From: Mantis religiosa
Taxonomy: Eukaryota; Arthropoda; Insecta; Mantodea; Mantidae
Direction of reading: 5' to 3'
NCBI GenBank assembly: GCA_030765055.1
Contig: CM060953.1
Span: 69,125,647-69,189,646 of the forward strand
Length of the DNA: 64,000 bases
Shown here: piece by piece, positions 48,000-59,915 of the stretch
Layout: each line of letters begins with the position of its first letter
Numbering within the stretch: position 1 is the first letter of the stretch
The notes under the pieces: model-generated
The model's input: the letters and a program-made list of their open reading frames with translations, nothing else
Told to the model about the DNA's origin: nothing
The model's database searches: none
Translations under genes and position numbers: made by a program

Positions 48000-48393
48000 T
48001 GTGACTTTGTGGGTTCGTAATATTAAAAAGTCCAATTACACCACTCAAAAATGTTCTTTATTTCCATCTTATTCCAATGTCACAATTACAATTTCGTAAT
48101 GTACACAATTACAACTAGGCCAGTTCGTCTTTCCATGTACACCCGGCGCGCCTTACACTACTGCTCACCATGACTCACTCAACACAACTAACTGTCGCCT
48201 CGCTTGTATTGATCGGCGGCCCGAAGTTTCTCGAGATTTCCTTTTATGGAGGGGGAAAACATTCTCGATGCTTCGCCCTCCTTCGGCGGCAGGAGGATGG
48301 AGGAAACGAAGACTCAGCTACCCCTGCGGTCTCCCCTCTCTCCACCGGCCTTCATTTATTGATCGGCATCGTGAGTTTGCCGCTTGGGTAACA
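48000..48393 (-). repeat. 5' LTR of gypsy element
   Basis: On the minus strand it starts TGTTACCCAAGCGG and ends AAAGTCACA. AATAAA (tttatt, 48058-48063) lies 64 bp from the end. Its last 64 bp resemble those of the solo LTRs at 9711, 20476 and 33101; its first 330 bp do not. It would hold the element's promoter and polyadenylation signal. Confidence 0.92.
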
Positions 48394-48423
48394 GTATACT
48401 AGCATGCGCATAGTAGTAATATG

Positions 48424-48640
48424 CCCGTAGGTGGTAGCTTGTCAGTCTCACGCTCAAGCAGTCCCTAGTACAGATCTCGGTCAGGGTGCGTTATCTAGAT
48501 AAGGTTTTTTCCAAGGTTTATCCTGGAGGATGAATGTGTGGAACCCCAGTTCTATGTATCTGGCACTTTTGTGCATCACTTCAGGTATTTTATTCATCGT
48601 CCGATGCCACTTAACATTGTAGCACGTAAACTAAAACAAA
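48424..48640 (+). mobile_element. Main-family SINE, decayed
   Basis: It starts gcccgtaggtggtagcttgtc and continues through gatctcggtcagggtgcg to attgtagcacgtaaact. Both internal boxes are damaged. Confidence 0.75.
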
Positions 48641-48654
48641 ACTGCTGTTGAAGG

Positions 48655-49360
48655 GTAGAGCCAAAGCCATAGCCGGGATTTGAACCACGGATCTTTTGGT
48701 TTCCGTCCAGCCGCTCTAACCATTGGAGCTACTATGGACAACATGCCGACATGACAAATTCTCCAACTGACTCGTGTTTCTCCGGGTAAACCACTTAGGA
48801 GTTATCCTAAACACATCAGACTACCTTAATGGCGACTTACTATGCTGTAAGTACTGTAGCCGTCTCATGTGTTTAGGAGAACTCCTAAGTGGTTTACCGG
48901 GAGAAACACGAGTCAGTTGGAGAATTTAATGTCATGTCGGCATTTCCAGAACATCCGTGGTTCAAATCCCGGCTATGGCATTTAATTTTTCAGTCTGGCT
49001 CTACCCTTTCATAGTGACTCCTACACACGGCTAGTGTGAATGTACAATTAATTTCCATTAATTGTACCTAATAGTGGTTCGAGCTATAAAGCCCGGGCCT
49101 TAAAGCACTTATACCATAGTAAGTCGCCATTAAGGTGGTTGTCTCATGTGTTTAGGAGAACCCCTAAGTGGCTTACCAAGAAAAACACGAGTCAGTTGGA
49201 GAATTTCATGTCATGTCGGCATGTTGGCCATAGTAGCTCCAATGGTTAGAGCGGCTGGACGGAAACCAGAAGATCCGTGGTTGAATTTTTCAGTCTGGCT
49301 CTAGCCTTTCATAGTGCGTCCTACACACGGCTAGTGTGAAAGTACAATTAATTTCCAAAA
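48655..49360. repeat. Palindromic composite repeat with three SINE-like units
   Basis: A minus unit (about 48655-48760), the linker ctccaactgactcgtg to aaaccacttaggagtt (48765-48815), and then an inverted copy of the linker (gtgtttaggagaactcctaagtgg, from 48877, read as two halves) with a plus unit (about 48930-49060) form a palindrome. A third linker plus unit follows in the same direction as the second (49146-49355), with a B-box deletion after gatccgtggtt. Each unit has catgttggccatag, a tRNA-like head and an end tgaatttttcagtctggctc. It recurs at 15086 and 19190. Confidence 0.75.
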
Positions 49361-51701
49361 ACTACTATTGTACTACTAAATATTGTGTGTTGAGGTAAAA
49401 TTATTTTGAAGTAAAATATAGACAAAGTGCCCGTTAATTAGACAAATGCAAAACTTTCCGAACCCATAAAGAGCTTGCAACCTGTTCCGGAATTCACATG
49501 AACCAGGTAAAACAAGTTATTTTTGCTTTAATAAGACAACGAAATCCGTCATGTATATTTCCTTTTCTTTCTTTCCTACTTGTTTTGGACCTTTAATGTC
49601 CCTTTCAACTACTCAGGTCTGTAAAGAATGTAAAACAATACAAAATACTTTGGCTCACTGTGAATTTAACTAAAACTGCTTTCTCTCTTTTTTTAAGTAA
49701 AGTCATGGAATAAAATATTTTATGCAGACAAATCTCAATAACCGAGATAGATCATCGCTATATACCTGCATTTGTATGTACACATTCAATTCAAATTTTA
49801 ACGGTTTTTTTGTACTTCCTAAAGCTTTTCATTTGTACTCCTTTCAAGGTTTTTCTGAAGGAGGACAAGGCGAGAGATCTTCAAATCGAAGAAATGCTGG
49901 ATTCATTTACTTAGCTTTAATTTAATATGAAGACAACCGCTTACCCTGATAAAATAAAATTTGTAAAGACTTACTTGTTCAGGAAATGTTGTAATGTGTA
50001 TAGAATTTATTAGTTTTATAGAGCACAATATGACAAAATTAAATGATATAATTTTTTCACGTTTTTGTCAGGAAAAATATTTTACATATTACGTAATTCT
50101 GTTTATTTACTGTAAAATTATATATTTAAAATGTCTCTGCATTAACAGGTGTTTGTTATAGTTATACCAAAACAATCTTGTAACTTTAAATTGGCGTCTC
50201 TAGTATCAAGTGCTGTTAAAAGTGTCCTTTGAAAATATCCAGAGAATGGTCTGTGAATCAATTTCCCAATTCTGGTATGAAAAACGTTTGTCTTCACTCT
50301 CCCGCTTCACTTAATGACGAATTTTCAATCATAAATAATATATTTTTAAAAAGACACTTCTGTTGCACTCATACACTTTTCTCTAATCATCTTTCTGAAA
50401 ATTTTTCATGCAAAAGCCTTTTCTTCCACGCATTTACTGCTAATTAAAGACAACTTTTAATTGCACATATAAACATGTCGTTATAGCGATATTTTAATAT
50501 ATTAACAAAGAGAGTTACTATGTGATGACATTAAAATCCTGTTCCCTATATCTCATCACTAAAAATCTACCTTAATGCCTTACATTCATATGAGTCTCTG
50601 CACTCATTATTCAAAGTCTATTCATATTATTGAAACTCTTTTTCTTAAAATGCCCTCAAAAGGTATTTCGGTGTCAATTTTTTCTTTAAAAACAGTACTT
50701 CTGCTTACAATAAGTATGAAGAGGAAAAGGTAAAACTCCATTTATAATACTAAATTACTCTGATTTCAATACTTTCAAGTTAAGACATTTGGGCATGAAG
50801 GACATTAAGACATTAAGTTAAGACATTGAGAAGAGGAAGACTTCAGGAAATAAAATACAACTTCAGTTATTTGTTAAATGTATTTTGAATATTAAAAACT
50901 ACAGAAGAAATGAAAACAGGCTCAACCTAGCATTCTCTATAGAATTAGTTAACTTAAGGAAAGTCTACAAGATTAAAATTGCCCAAAATTACTTTTTAAA
51001 CTTTTCTGTATACCTAATATTTTAAAATTAATATTAGATAAGTATATTTTATTACGTATAGATAATACTTTAATTTATGCTATTTTAAATATGTACTGCC
51101 AATTTGCACTGCTAATTCAGCTTCATTTTACAGATAACAAATAACTCCTGTATAAGATACTGCAGAATGTGATTAAACGAAGTACTTTCATTCTTTAAAA
51201 CTTTGTACGAGCTTCTTTGCTTCCTGAACTTTTGATTTTAACAACTTTATATGTGCATTGTAGCGTCTGTTAAATCACCCATTTGTAAGGAAATTGATAG
51301 TAGCTGAATTAAATTTCACACTGTCAATGATAAAGTTGAAATAATTTTTCAATTAATAAGCCGTGTTATATGGAATAAAACCTGAGATCAAAAAATCAAC
51401 CTCTATATAACTTTTATATCTACTTTGTTGTTCATAAAATTGTTACTTAAAAATGTATATTTGCCAATATGTTTTATTGAAAAGCTGTTATCATTAAGAA
51501 AAAATATTACCTATTAAATAACTATCTGAAGTTATATTAGGGAAATTAAGAGGGCATTCGTGTAGCTCATGTAAAATGTTAACATTAATATTATGGCGAG
51601 CTCGTGGATTTAATTTGACAGGCATGACTGAAGCTAATCTTCACTCCAAGAACAATAAACCTTGGAGTGGAAGGCTCCCATGCTGTCAGATGGTAAGTTG
51701 C
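49361..51701. other. Long AT-rich interval without recognised gene
   Basis: No frame over 75 codons; no domain or shared repeat noticed. A short duplication of gacattaagacattaagttaa type lies near 50798-50826. Confidence 0.45.
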
Positions 51702-52478
51702 ACCTCTAGGAAGCTAAAATCCGTAAAGCATTAATATACATCATCCGGAATCGACTCGGGAAGCTACAGGATTGGTATTGTAACATTAACCTAAGATGCA
51801 TAAAGGCACATGTAGGACATCATGGAAATGAAATAATGGATCAACTTGCAAAGGAAGCAGCACAAGATAACGTATTAGAAGTAACCTACAACAAAATACT
51901 GAAAAGTGAAATAATCAGCTGGCTAAAGTGCTCAAGTTTGGCAACAAGAATGGCAACAAACGTCGAAAGGGGAAATTACAAAATCCTTTTTTCCCAACAT
52001 AAGTGACAGAACGAAAACTGAAATAAAATTAACATAAAATCTAACATAATAGTTAACCGGTCACGGGAAAACTAAAGTGTACTACTATAGATTTAAAATA
52101 AGTGACAATCCAATGTGTAAGTCCAACCAAACCGAACAACCTATGGACCGTTGTAATCTGTTAGACAAAGAATGGGAAAATCTAAATAAAGCAATAACAA
52201 TGGCTGGTGGACGCTGGACACTAGCAAAAGGGAACTTGTGTGGAAAAACACCAACAGTTTCAGATATTTGTGAACAGTATCAACTTCTATAATCTCTAAA
52301 TAGTTAAGCAGAATGAAAATATTCATATTAGTTTATAGCATTGTCAGTCTCAGGTAAATCTGATATGTAAACCAACAGTGAAAACAAAACTTAATGTAAC
52401 TGTGCACCCAAGCATATAGTATTACTCACAATGTACGCTGTATAATACATAAAAATAAGAATAAACCTCTAGGAAGCT
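51702..52478 (+). mobile_element. LINE 3' fragment with 14-bp TSD
   Basis: The insert (51716-52464) is flanked by identical acctctaggaagct at 51702-51715 and 52465-52478. It encodes the end of an RNase H domain (KAHVGHHGNEIMDQLAKEAA), then after frameshifts a C-terminal knuckle region: FKISDNPMCKSNQTEQPMDRC, where the usual cysteine/histidine set is partly lost, and ENLNKAITMAGGRW. It ends in an A-rich tail. It is a different LINE family from 22394-23153, 5'-truncated within RNase H. Confidence 0.9.
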
Positions 52479-55400
52479 TAGAGACCCACAGGGTCCAGCA
52501 ATTAAGGGGCAATAGGGGAATTTACAACTTGTGGATCGATCTTCAATACTGAGATTTTGTGGCAAAGATGTAACATGGCTGTTCATCATGTAAATTTAGA
52601 CCAAGTTCGTTAAAAGTAAAGATATATATTATTTAAGGTGTGTTTTATTACATCTGAAATAACTTCTCTTTTACTCATTCTTTGTCTGAAGTATGAATAA
52701 AAACAAAGTCCACAAATTCTGTTCAATTAGTATATGACCGTCACAATAACTTAAATAGTTTACCGGATAAAAAAAACATAATTTATTACATTTAACAAAT
52801 GTGGGATATCCGTTTAACATCACCTTAAAGATTTGCGTGTTAAAGGTTTATTTTCGAGAAAATACTGTACCGCGTGGTGGGTGTAAAAAGCTGCAAAATG
52901 TGCACTGTTCCGAAAATAATTCCGTTGTTTTGTAAGTGTAAATGATTAACATAACAAATGACGAGGTAGCGACAGATGAAGAAGCTCTGAGAGTTAAATA
53001 ACTAGGTCGGGCAAACTTGTCAGTGTATCTCCGAAATGCCCATTTAATCTTGAAATGTTCTACCACATTACGTCAGTCTCTGCTGCCTGGGATTAAATGC
53101 ATTAATTTCAGCCACATTTTAATTGTTTTGTAGCCGTGATACTCCATTTCAAGCGGGCAGAGTTACTAATTGGCGCGCAAGGGTATCAGATTTGCGAGAT
53201 AACTGATATCCTGTTGGGGTAGGGATAGTGGGAGCTGCATAATGGAAGCCTGTCAGCTTATGCACAGAGAATGGTCATGCTACAACAGTTTCGGATAAAC
53301 AGAACCTTTAATTACCAGGAACCCTTTTACATTATGTCTTCCAAACCATATTCACAGATCACAAACGTGATCTACAAGAGATAGTTTTATCCCTCTAACA
53401 CGTATATGTAAGTTGCAAAAGGCATTGTACTACATCTAAAGTTTAAATTTAAGATTTCTTCAGAAATGGTGTTTGGAGGTCCAGCAGTAGAAAAAAAATC
53501 TCTTTTAGAAAAAGGTTATGTGGCTGCCTATATGTCTGTGTATGACGGTATAACTCAAAACCGTAAATATATATAAAGAGCAAGCTTGATATGCGAGTTC
53601 AATAAAAAACCTCAACCCTATACCACCTTTTATATAGAAGTTGTTTCAAAAGAAATGATCCCTAGTTGTGAATAAAATAAAATATATAAATAGGTTTTAT
53701 AAAAAATTAAAATGTATAGTTTGAGTTTTATGGAAAACAGCATATGAAGTCTTCTTCATTAGGAAGCCATTTTATGTAATCTTTACAACTAATAAAAGTT
53801 AAGTGTCAGACTGAAGCGCGTCATACATAAAATGCAGATCTGCAAATAATGTAGTTTATTCATAATGTTCTTTTGTAGTATCAGCCATTTCCAATATTTC
53901 CATTATTAATTTCTTCAATTTTATTTATCAGAATATTCAAAGACTTTTCAGTATTCATTTGTTCCTTAAGAGGTGGTGGAAACAACAGAATTTTAAGGTC
54001 AGCTTGTGTCGTGAAGTTCTTAAACGTGTAACTGTTTTCATTCACTTTGTATTTTTAACGACGAGGTAATTTACATATTTTGATTCAGTATATAAAAAAT
54101 AATCATTTTAAAGAATAAATTTATGCTACACAGCAAGAGGTCTAAATGACCAAAAATAGTACATACCAGAGTTAAACCTTAATTTTTCATAACCTTAAAC
54201 AATGTATGTCAGAGCAGTTTGCCTATTGTTCTAAGTAACTGCATTTAAAAACTGAATCGATACTATTATTACGGACCCTATTTTCTTGCTAGTTAACCAC
54301 GAATGGGAATTAGGGATATAAAATCCGTACTTCAAAAATCCCATGCCACTGGGACCATATTTATATAAAGTATGTATGTATACATTTTACAGTAATACAT
54401 TTCCATATCAGCGAGCTCTATCGTTTAATGCAAATTTCAATGGCAGCTGCAGCTGGTGCAGCCAAAATACGAAAACAGGGATGTCCTTCCAACTGAAATT
54501 CTAAAAGTAATAATTATGGAAATTATTGCACATAGTAAGTAAACACAGTTCTCCTCGATACGTATTATCATTCTCATCATACTTGATATTCTATATTAAT
54601 TTAAATCCGAGGACAAAGGTATTTTTCTTCCAACTGCTTCCATAAATGATTATATCATTTTTATTACTAATATGAAATTTGGAGCTAAAAGTTTATTATA
54701 TCTCCTCAAAATTTATAAATTAAACAAAGTACTTAAATATAAATAAACTTCTGACCTTCCATTGCTTAACTGTAATTGGATTTATAGAAAGGTAAACTTG
54801 AATACTTCTTACTGAAGTTTTAAAACTCAAGGAGAGACTTAATTAATTTTTTAACCGCTCATGTAAATTCTCCTGGAAATCTAAGCTAATAATATAAGCA
54901 TGGTGCGTTTCAAAAAGTCATAAAGGGTTAAAAATAAAAATTATGAAAGATGTATTTCAAAGTGGAGATAATCACATACTTAACCTAATGCGGTAATGGT
55001 TGTCTGCGAATTTAAAGTGGTTGATATGAATGAAACGTCTGTGCAGCAGGCAAATACAAAATAAAAGAAATATAGAAAATTTCCACATTTATACCAAACT
55101 TTATCCATGTGTGTTCAATAAAACTGACTTCGAGCACATACTTTATTTATCAGTTCTCAGCTTTTCACTTTTTACCACATGTTAATGTTGATAAAATGAT
55201 GGTGTTTATATAAGAATGATAAAACCCCTCAATTGTACTGTAATATTAATATTTACTGGAACTTTTCTTCAAAGCTTCTTAGTTTGCCGTGCTTAGTTAG
55301 CCCCTCATTATAATTCCAGACAAATAGGTTGCCTGGGTTCCACGAGTCTTTGAGAGTCATGAATTCATGATCCAATGTACCCTGGTTTACAAAAACAACT

Positions 55401-56089
55401 TTGAAATCAGACCCACATTTAAGCACTTTTTCTATAAGTACTCGTACGCATGACTTTTACACTCTTCAAGATTGTTCAGTATATGTAATTCTATATTGCC
55501 ATTTTCAAGAATGTTTTGCTTTTTTTTTTCTGACTGTAGTTTTCATTGTGAACTTGCCTACATGTCTTGTACTCTAAATATAATATTTTATCCACTACAA
55601 ATTTATGCATATTAAACATTTTTAGCGTCCTGGACAATTTTAAAGGACAAAAGAGCCATACATAAAGAGCCATACCAGCATAATGTTCTTGTTAGGTTGC
55701 TACATTAGAGGAATTATACATTTAAGTCGAGAAAATAAACATAAAAAATAATAGGAGGACAATATAATGCAGTAACCTAGCTTATTACAAAGCCTTGAAT
55801 TGCACAATGATGATGAATTTTAACATCAAATTGCATTTATATCATATATATGTATTGAAATTATAATCTACAATTTTAAGTGTTTGATATTTATTAAAAG
55901 TTACGGGTTCATGTCCTTGATAAGCCATCTGATTTTAGATTGTCAATTAATTCTAATTTAATACATTAGTTTACGTACTGGGCCAATGTTACCTACTTAT
56001 TTGTTTAGTACTGGCTCTAGCCAATCCCAGACTAAACACAAACACCTAAGAATTTCAAAATCTACTGCCTTGTACATAGACCACTTTTA
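52479..56089. other. Long AT-rich interval without recognised gene
   Basis: More than 3.5 kb with no supported gene, RNA or repeat. Confidence 0.45.
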
Positions 56090-56420
56090 TATATTTCTTG
56101 CATTTAATAAAAGGATTCCCCATTCCTCAATCTGATTGTTATTTAAAAATCTTAATTACTATCATCTCTTTATTTGTCAATTTCCCCACAAACCAATTTT
56201 CTTGTTCCCTCCAATATTCTAATAATTAGGTCTTATCCTTTTAAATTCCCTTTATATGGATATCTTTCCTTAATACATTCTTCCTTAAATTCTTCACTTC
56301 CCATATTTCCAAACGAAACTAAGGAATCTCTTCCCTCTCATTCTTGTCACAGATTTTTAAGTATAGCTCTCCTCAAATCGGATTTCCGTTTATTATTTAT
56401 TTATACGGACATTTTAGTCT
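56090..56420 (-). pseudogene. Possible LINE C-terminal remnant
   Basis: The minus strand, in broken frames, reads FRLEIWEVKNLRKNV and, further on, NWFVGKLTNKEMIVIKIF. It resembles the end of the LINE type seen at 2640-3480, but with many stops. Confidence 0.35.
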
Positions 56421-57279
56421 TTGTCTGAAAGTTTTACAATTCTATTCACTAATGTGCATTTTGTTTCCCTCATTTCTCTTATCCATTGATCACCAACATC
56501 TCTTAAATTTTTGGAAACCATGTGTTACTAAGTTGTTGGTTTACTTCGAAATTAAAGCACTACCCGGGGATGGTGGTCAAATAAGCAAGTCCAACATATC
56601 AGTAAATCAACATTTGTGCAAGAGAGGTGAGCAAGTAATCAGTAAATACGTCCTTCAGGGTAGATGAACTGCTAAATCTAGTACACCTTTCTTCTCAATA
56701 CAGAGCTACTACAATGGCCTAGCTTAACACCCTGCTGAGCAAAGCAATCAGGCTGGTGTTATCAGGAGTTCATATGAGAAACCTTTGAATCTCTAAAGGC
56801 TATCCGCAATGAATTCATGGATTAATCAAGCATCTGTGAATTATGCGCCGATTGCGTCGATGGTAAGCATCAAGAATGAATGAATTGCAGGAGGTGCTGC
56901 GTGGTGCACCAGACCCGTTTGATTTCTTAAGTTATGTAACAGCTCACAGTTTCTAAGATCGATAGCATAGATATTGCTGTTCTGAGTGCGTGTGCAGCAG
57001 AAACGAAAGCCGTAGCTGCTTAACTGCTGCAAACATCCCGTAACAGCTTATGTGGTCCATTGTCAGCATTCTAACCATCTAACTAAAAGTCCCAGTTCCA
57101 TTACATTGCGGCGAAAGAATTCTTCATTTCTATACCTTCGCAGAATCTAAATATGCATGGGGTAGCAAGTATGTTACATTTAGGATTAATAAAAATAAAA
57201 ACTCAAAATTACAGATCCTACAGCAAAGAAACTAATAAAAATTAAATAACTTAACAAAAACTTACGTAATGTCACTAAA
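56421..57279. other. Interval without recognised gene
   Basis: Nothing supported. Confidence 0.4.
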
Positions 57280-57640
57280 TTACGAAAAAGTAAGATATGC
57301 ACTGTTTAGGATATTTATAGAAGAGGTGTTGATAAAGTGGAATAAGTCATGTAGGGGAATGGGACTAAACATCAATGGTCGTTTTTTGCACAATTTAGTA
57401 TTTGCAGATGACCAGATTATAATAGACTAAGAAAAAGATGATACAGAAAATATGATTTGAAAATTAAAAAAAAAATGCACTTGAAGTAGGTGGATTCAAA
57501 ATATATAACATTATAACAGAACATATGGTAATGGGTGTAAATTAGAAAGATCTGAAAGTAAAAGATGAGGCAATTAAATGTGTGGAACAGTTTAAGTACC
57601 TGGGATATATAACAGATAAGACTGGTGGTTGTGAAATATA

Positions 57641-58553
57641 CCAGAGCTGTTCAATAAAGAATGATCACAATTTTTATTGATAACGTACCTTTACTCATCC
57701 TCATAATTTTGATGGTCCTTCTAAAAATAGTCTCCACTAAATGCAATTCACTTGTCCCACCGTTTCTGTCAGTCTACAAAGACATGCTGGAAACCATTTT
57801 TTGAAAGATCCTTCAAAATCGACTCCGCAGCCTCCTTCACTGCTTCTTATGATGGATAATACCTCCCACGAAGGCGTTTCTTCAAGTTAGGAAATAGAAA
57901 AACGTCACATGGAGCTAAATCCGGACTATAGGGAGAGTGAGGGATGCACTTCACGTTGATTATTGCAAGATATTCAGCAACAACAATGCCAATATGCGAC
58001 CGCGCATTATCGTGGTGCAGTATCCAATCTGCTTCATGGAAATGTGGTCTTTTGCGCTTGATATGGACTTGCAATGTTTTCAGCACATCCCTGTAGTACT
58101 TTCCAGTTACTGATGTGTGTGCAGGTACAAAACGCTGATAAACCATTCCATGAATATCAAAGAATGAGATGACCAAAACTTTCCCAGCAGAAGCAACACC
58201 TATTACTTTTTTGGGGGTTGGTGATGAAGGAGATTTGCACACTGAGCTTTGCTGTTTGCTTTCAGGATCAAACTGATGTGGCCAAGTTCCATCAGCAGAG
58301 ATTACGTTTGAAAGAAACTCCGGATCTTCCTCTAACATCAACTGTAACTGAATGTTACCTCCATTACAGCGGTAGGTGACACTGAACATGTCTGAACTTG
58401 CCTTGTTCTCACAGCCGGGGACCAGGAGTACCAAAAATGAAACTACTACGGCGTGTTTGTTTCACATTAAGCTAACAGGATACAAGATAGAATTTTAGTG
58501 CGAAAAATTATGACCATAAAAAGTTATGATCATTCTTTACTGAACAGCCCTCG
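57641..58553 (-). mobile_element. Mariner deletion derivative C, complete ends
   Basis: A 913-bp element with both inverted repeats (ccagagctgttcaataaag at 57641; its partner ending ccctcg at 58553) between TA dinucleotides at 57639-57640 and 58554-58555. It has the internal deletion shared with copies D and E: ggaggtaacat runs straight into tcagttacag. It sits in a LINE reverse-transcriptase gene. Its ends make it a possible substrate for a transposase supplied by another copy. Confidence 0.92.
57847..58434 (-). CDS. Mariner transposase lacking its DNA-binding half
   Basis: A 195-codon open frame; the likely start is Met-1 or Met-16 (MFSVTYRCNGG). The frame runs through the deletion junction without a shift. 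All three catalytic aspartates of DD34D are present: residue 48 (ISADGTW; the following glutamate is glycine), 142 (LHHDNARSH) and 177 (LAPCDVFLF), the last two separated by 34 residues. The N-terminal helix-turn-helix region is absent. A stop after RGRYYPS removes about 40 C-terminal residues compared with the copy at 60473. If made, the protein could not bind the inverted repeats by itself. Expression is not shown by the sequence. Confidence 0.6.
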   Translation of the reverse strand: MVLLVPGCENKASSDMFSVTYRCNGGNIQLQLMLEEDPEFLSNVISADGTWPHQFDPESKQQSSVCKSPSSPTPKKVIGVASAGKVLVISFFDIHGMVYQRFVPAHTSVTGKYYRDVLKTLQVHIKRKRPHFHEADWILHHDNARSHIGIVVAEYLAIINVKCIPHSPYSPDLAPCDVFLFPNLKKRLRGRYYPS

Positions 58554-58760
58554 TATTATCAATAGGGTAAATTGTGCAAGGAAGGTGATTAGAATAGGAA
58601 TTTGACTAGAAAGACTAAACAACAAGTTCTAAAAACAATAATAGAAAGTTACTCTTTACTCGTTTGAGCGTTGAGGTGTATGGACCTTCAGGTGAAAAAC
58701 GCAGCCATTGTCCCTTATCAGATCTTATCTGGCCGATTAGAGGAGTGAAATATTAGTAGT

Positions 58761-59221
58761 TGACGTACAGTAAGTTAGGAAACACAAATAGAGCGATTGG
58801 AAGCTGCATGTATCTATATGATATGTTTTCTCGCGCCTACCGATGTATGGCACATTGCTGTCCATAAGACATGGTGACATCTAAACACACTGTACATACA
58901 CTGGACTCGCCGTGTATGTGCAATATGCTGAGGTATACATACATCTGTGTTGCGAATGCTGGAAGAAGTACAATAGAACGACGGGAATCTCTGGAAAGCA
59001 GGAATCAAGGGTAAACCGCTGTAAGTCTATTAAAAAAATTAAAAAATTAAAACAGGAAGAAAAGGAAAAATGCTTCTAACCTGTAATGACTGAGCTGTCT
59101 AAGAAGAAAACTAATATCTTGAATTTGCTGAGAATAGCCTCGGAAGTTCCCTTTATTCTGATAAGTTCTGTACGGATAAGGATTACTTTGGCACTGCGAG
59201 TGTTGATCTATTGTACCTATG
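58761..59221. other. Interval without recognised gene
   Basis: Nothing supported. Confidence 0.4.
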
Positions 59222-59578
59222 TCCCCAAGTAGGGCATTAGCGGTGGGAAGGATGAGGCGAGAGATGACAGAGGGTGGCCGTCCCAAAGATCCTCGACAGT
59301 GCCGAGGGCATGGGTTCTTCTATTTTACTTAGAGGAAACGTCCCCGGTAGGCCAGAACAACGGACACTCCCCCAACTGTGGTTAGGAAGCGGACCCAGAA
59401 GTCGGTTCGGAGCGGCAACCGACTAAGTGGTTCAGTCAGAACATATCATCCTGCCATGCACCGCCGAGTCTCCCGCCGACTCTTCTACCCTGAAAGAGAC
59501 CACCAGATGAGAGATGATATGAAATAATAATGGAGATAAAATGAAGGGACAGGAAATTCGGGGAATGCAATTAACCTA
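59222..59578 (-). repeat. SINE-like repeat, third type, minus copy
   Basis: The minus strand matches the body of the repeat at 25733-26165: aatttcctgtccc, gtcggcgggagactcggcg, tgcatggcaggatgatatg and a last part with gacggccacc. The tRNA-like head is missing, so it is 5'-truncated. It also carries a central segment with little likeness to the other copy. Confidence 0.65.
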
Positions 59579-59649
59579 GCCGGCATATCATGTTTAGAAA
59601 ACAGTGTATGTGACTATCCATGTGTGCCTTTCAACAGTATAACCTCAGT

Positions 59650-59915
59650 CTGTACTTTACGCCCGCCTCGGTAGCGTAGATCATAGCATGTCTACCTCAA
59701 GTTCAAGAGGTCCGGAGTTCGAATTTCAGTCAGGGTGAGTTACCTGGGTAAGGCTTTTCCAGGTTTTTTCCCTTATCCTGAAGGACGAATGTCGCGTAAC
59801 TCTGAGCTCCATGGCTCTCGGACGCAATGAGCATCATTTCACTCATTTCATTCATCGTCCGATATGACTAAATGTTGGAGGACGTAAATTACAAAAATCA
59901 AAACTGTACTTTACG
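59650..59915 (+). mobile_element. Main-family SINE with 12-bp TSD
   Basis: The body (59662-59903) is flanked by identical ctgtactttacg at 59650-59661 and 59904-59915. Head: ggtagcgtagatcatagc; B box gagttcgaatttc. It ends ggaggacgtaaattacaaaa. Confidence 0.92.

Larger units (their letters stand above)
44231..48393 (-). mobile_element. Ty3/gypsy LTR retrotransposon, defective
   Basis: Transcribed right to left. Order: 5' LTR (48000-48393), primer site (47980-47997), gag, protease, a short RNase H remnant, integrase interrupted by a retroposon (45393-45928), a GPY-type end, polypurine tract, and the inner end of the 3' LTR (44231-44291), the rest lying in the gap. The order protease-RNase H-integrase is that of Ty3/gypsy. 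The reverse-transcriptase domain is missing, and frameshifts break gag and integrase. Over the 61 visible bases the two LTR ends differ at about three sites, suggesting moderate age. No envelope-type frame is seen. The local GC content is well above that of the flanks. Confidence 0.92.
57280..58760 (+). pseudogene. LINE reverse-transcriptase fragment split by mariner C
   Basis: Left part (57280-57640): LFRIFIEEVLIKWN, then LVFADDQII with the catalytic aspartate pair, then broken frames and a tract encoding FKYLGYI-like residues and TGGCEI. Right part (from 58554): INRVNCARKVIRIG and then VLKTIIESYSLL, the expected continuation of the same polymerase. Between them lies a TA-flanked mariner, so the LINE was there first. 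Several stops and shifts make it dead. It is from a family near the one at 10417-11300. Confidence 0.75.

Noticed and set aside
46603..48020. Plus-strand frames of 137 and 181 codons
   Set aside because: They are antisense shadows of the gypsy gag and protease frames.
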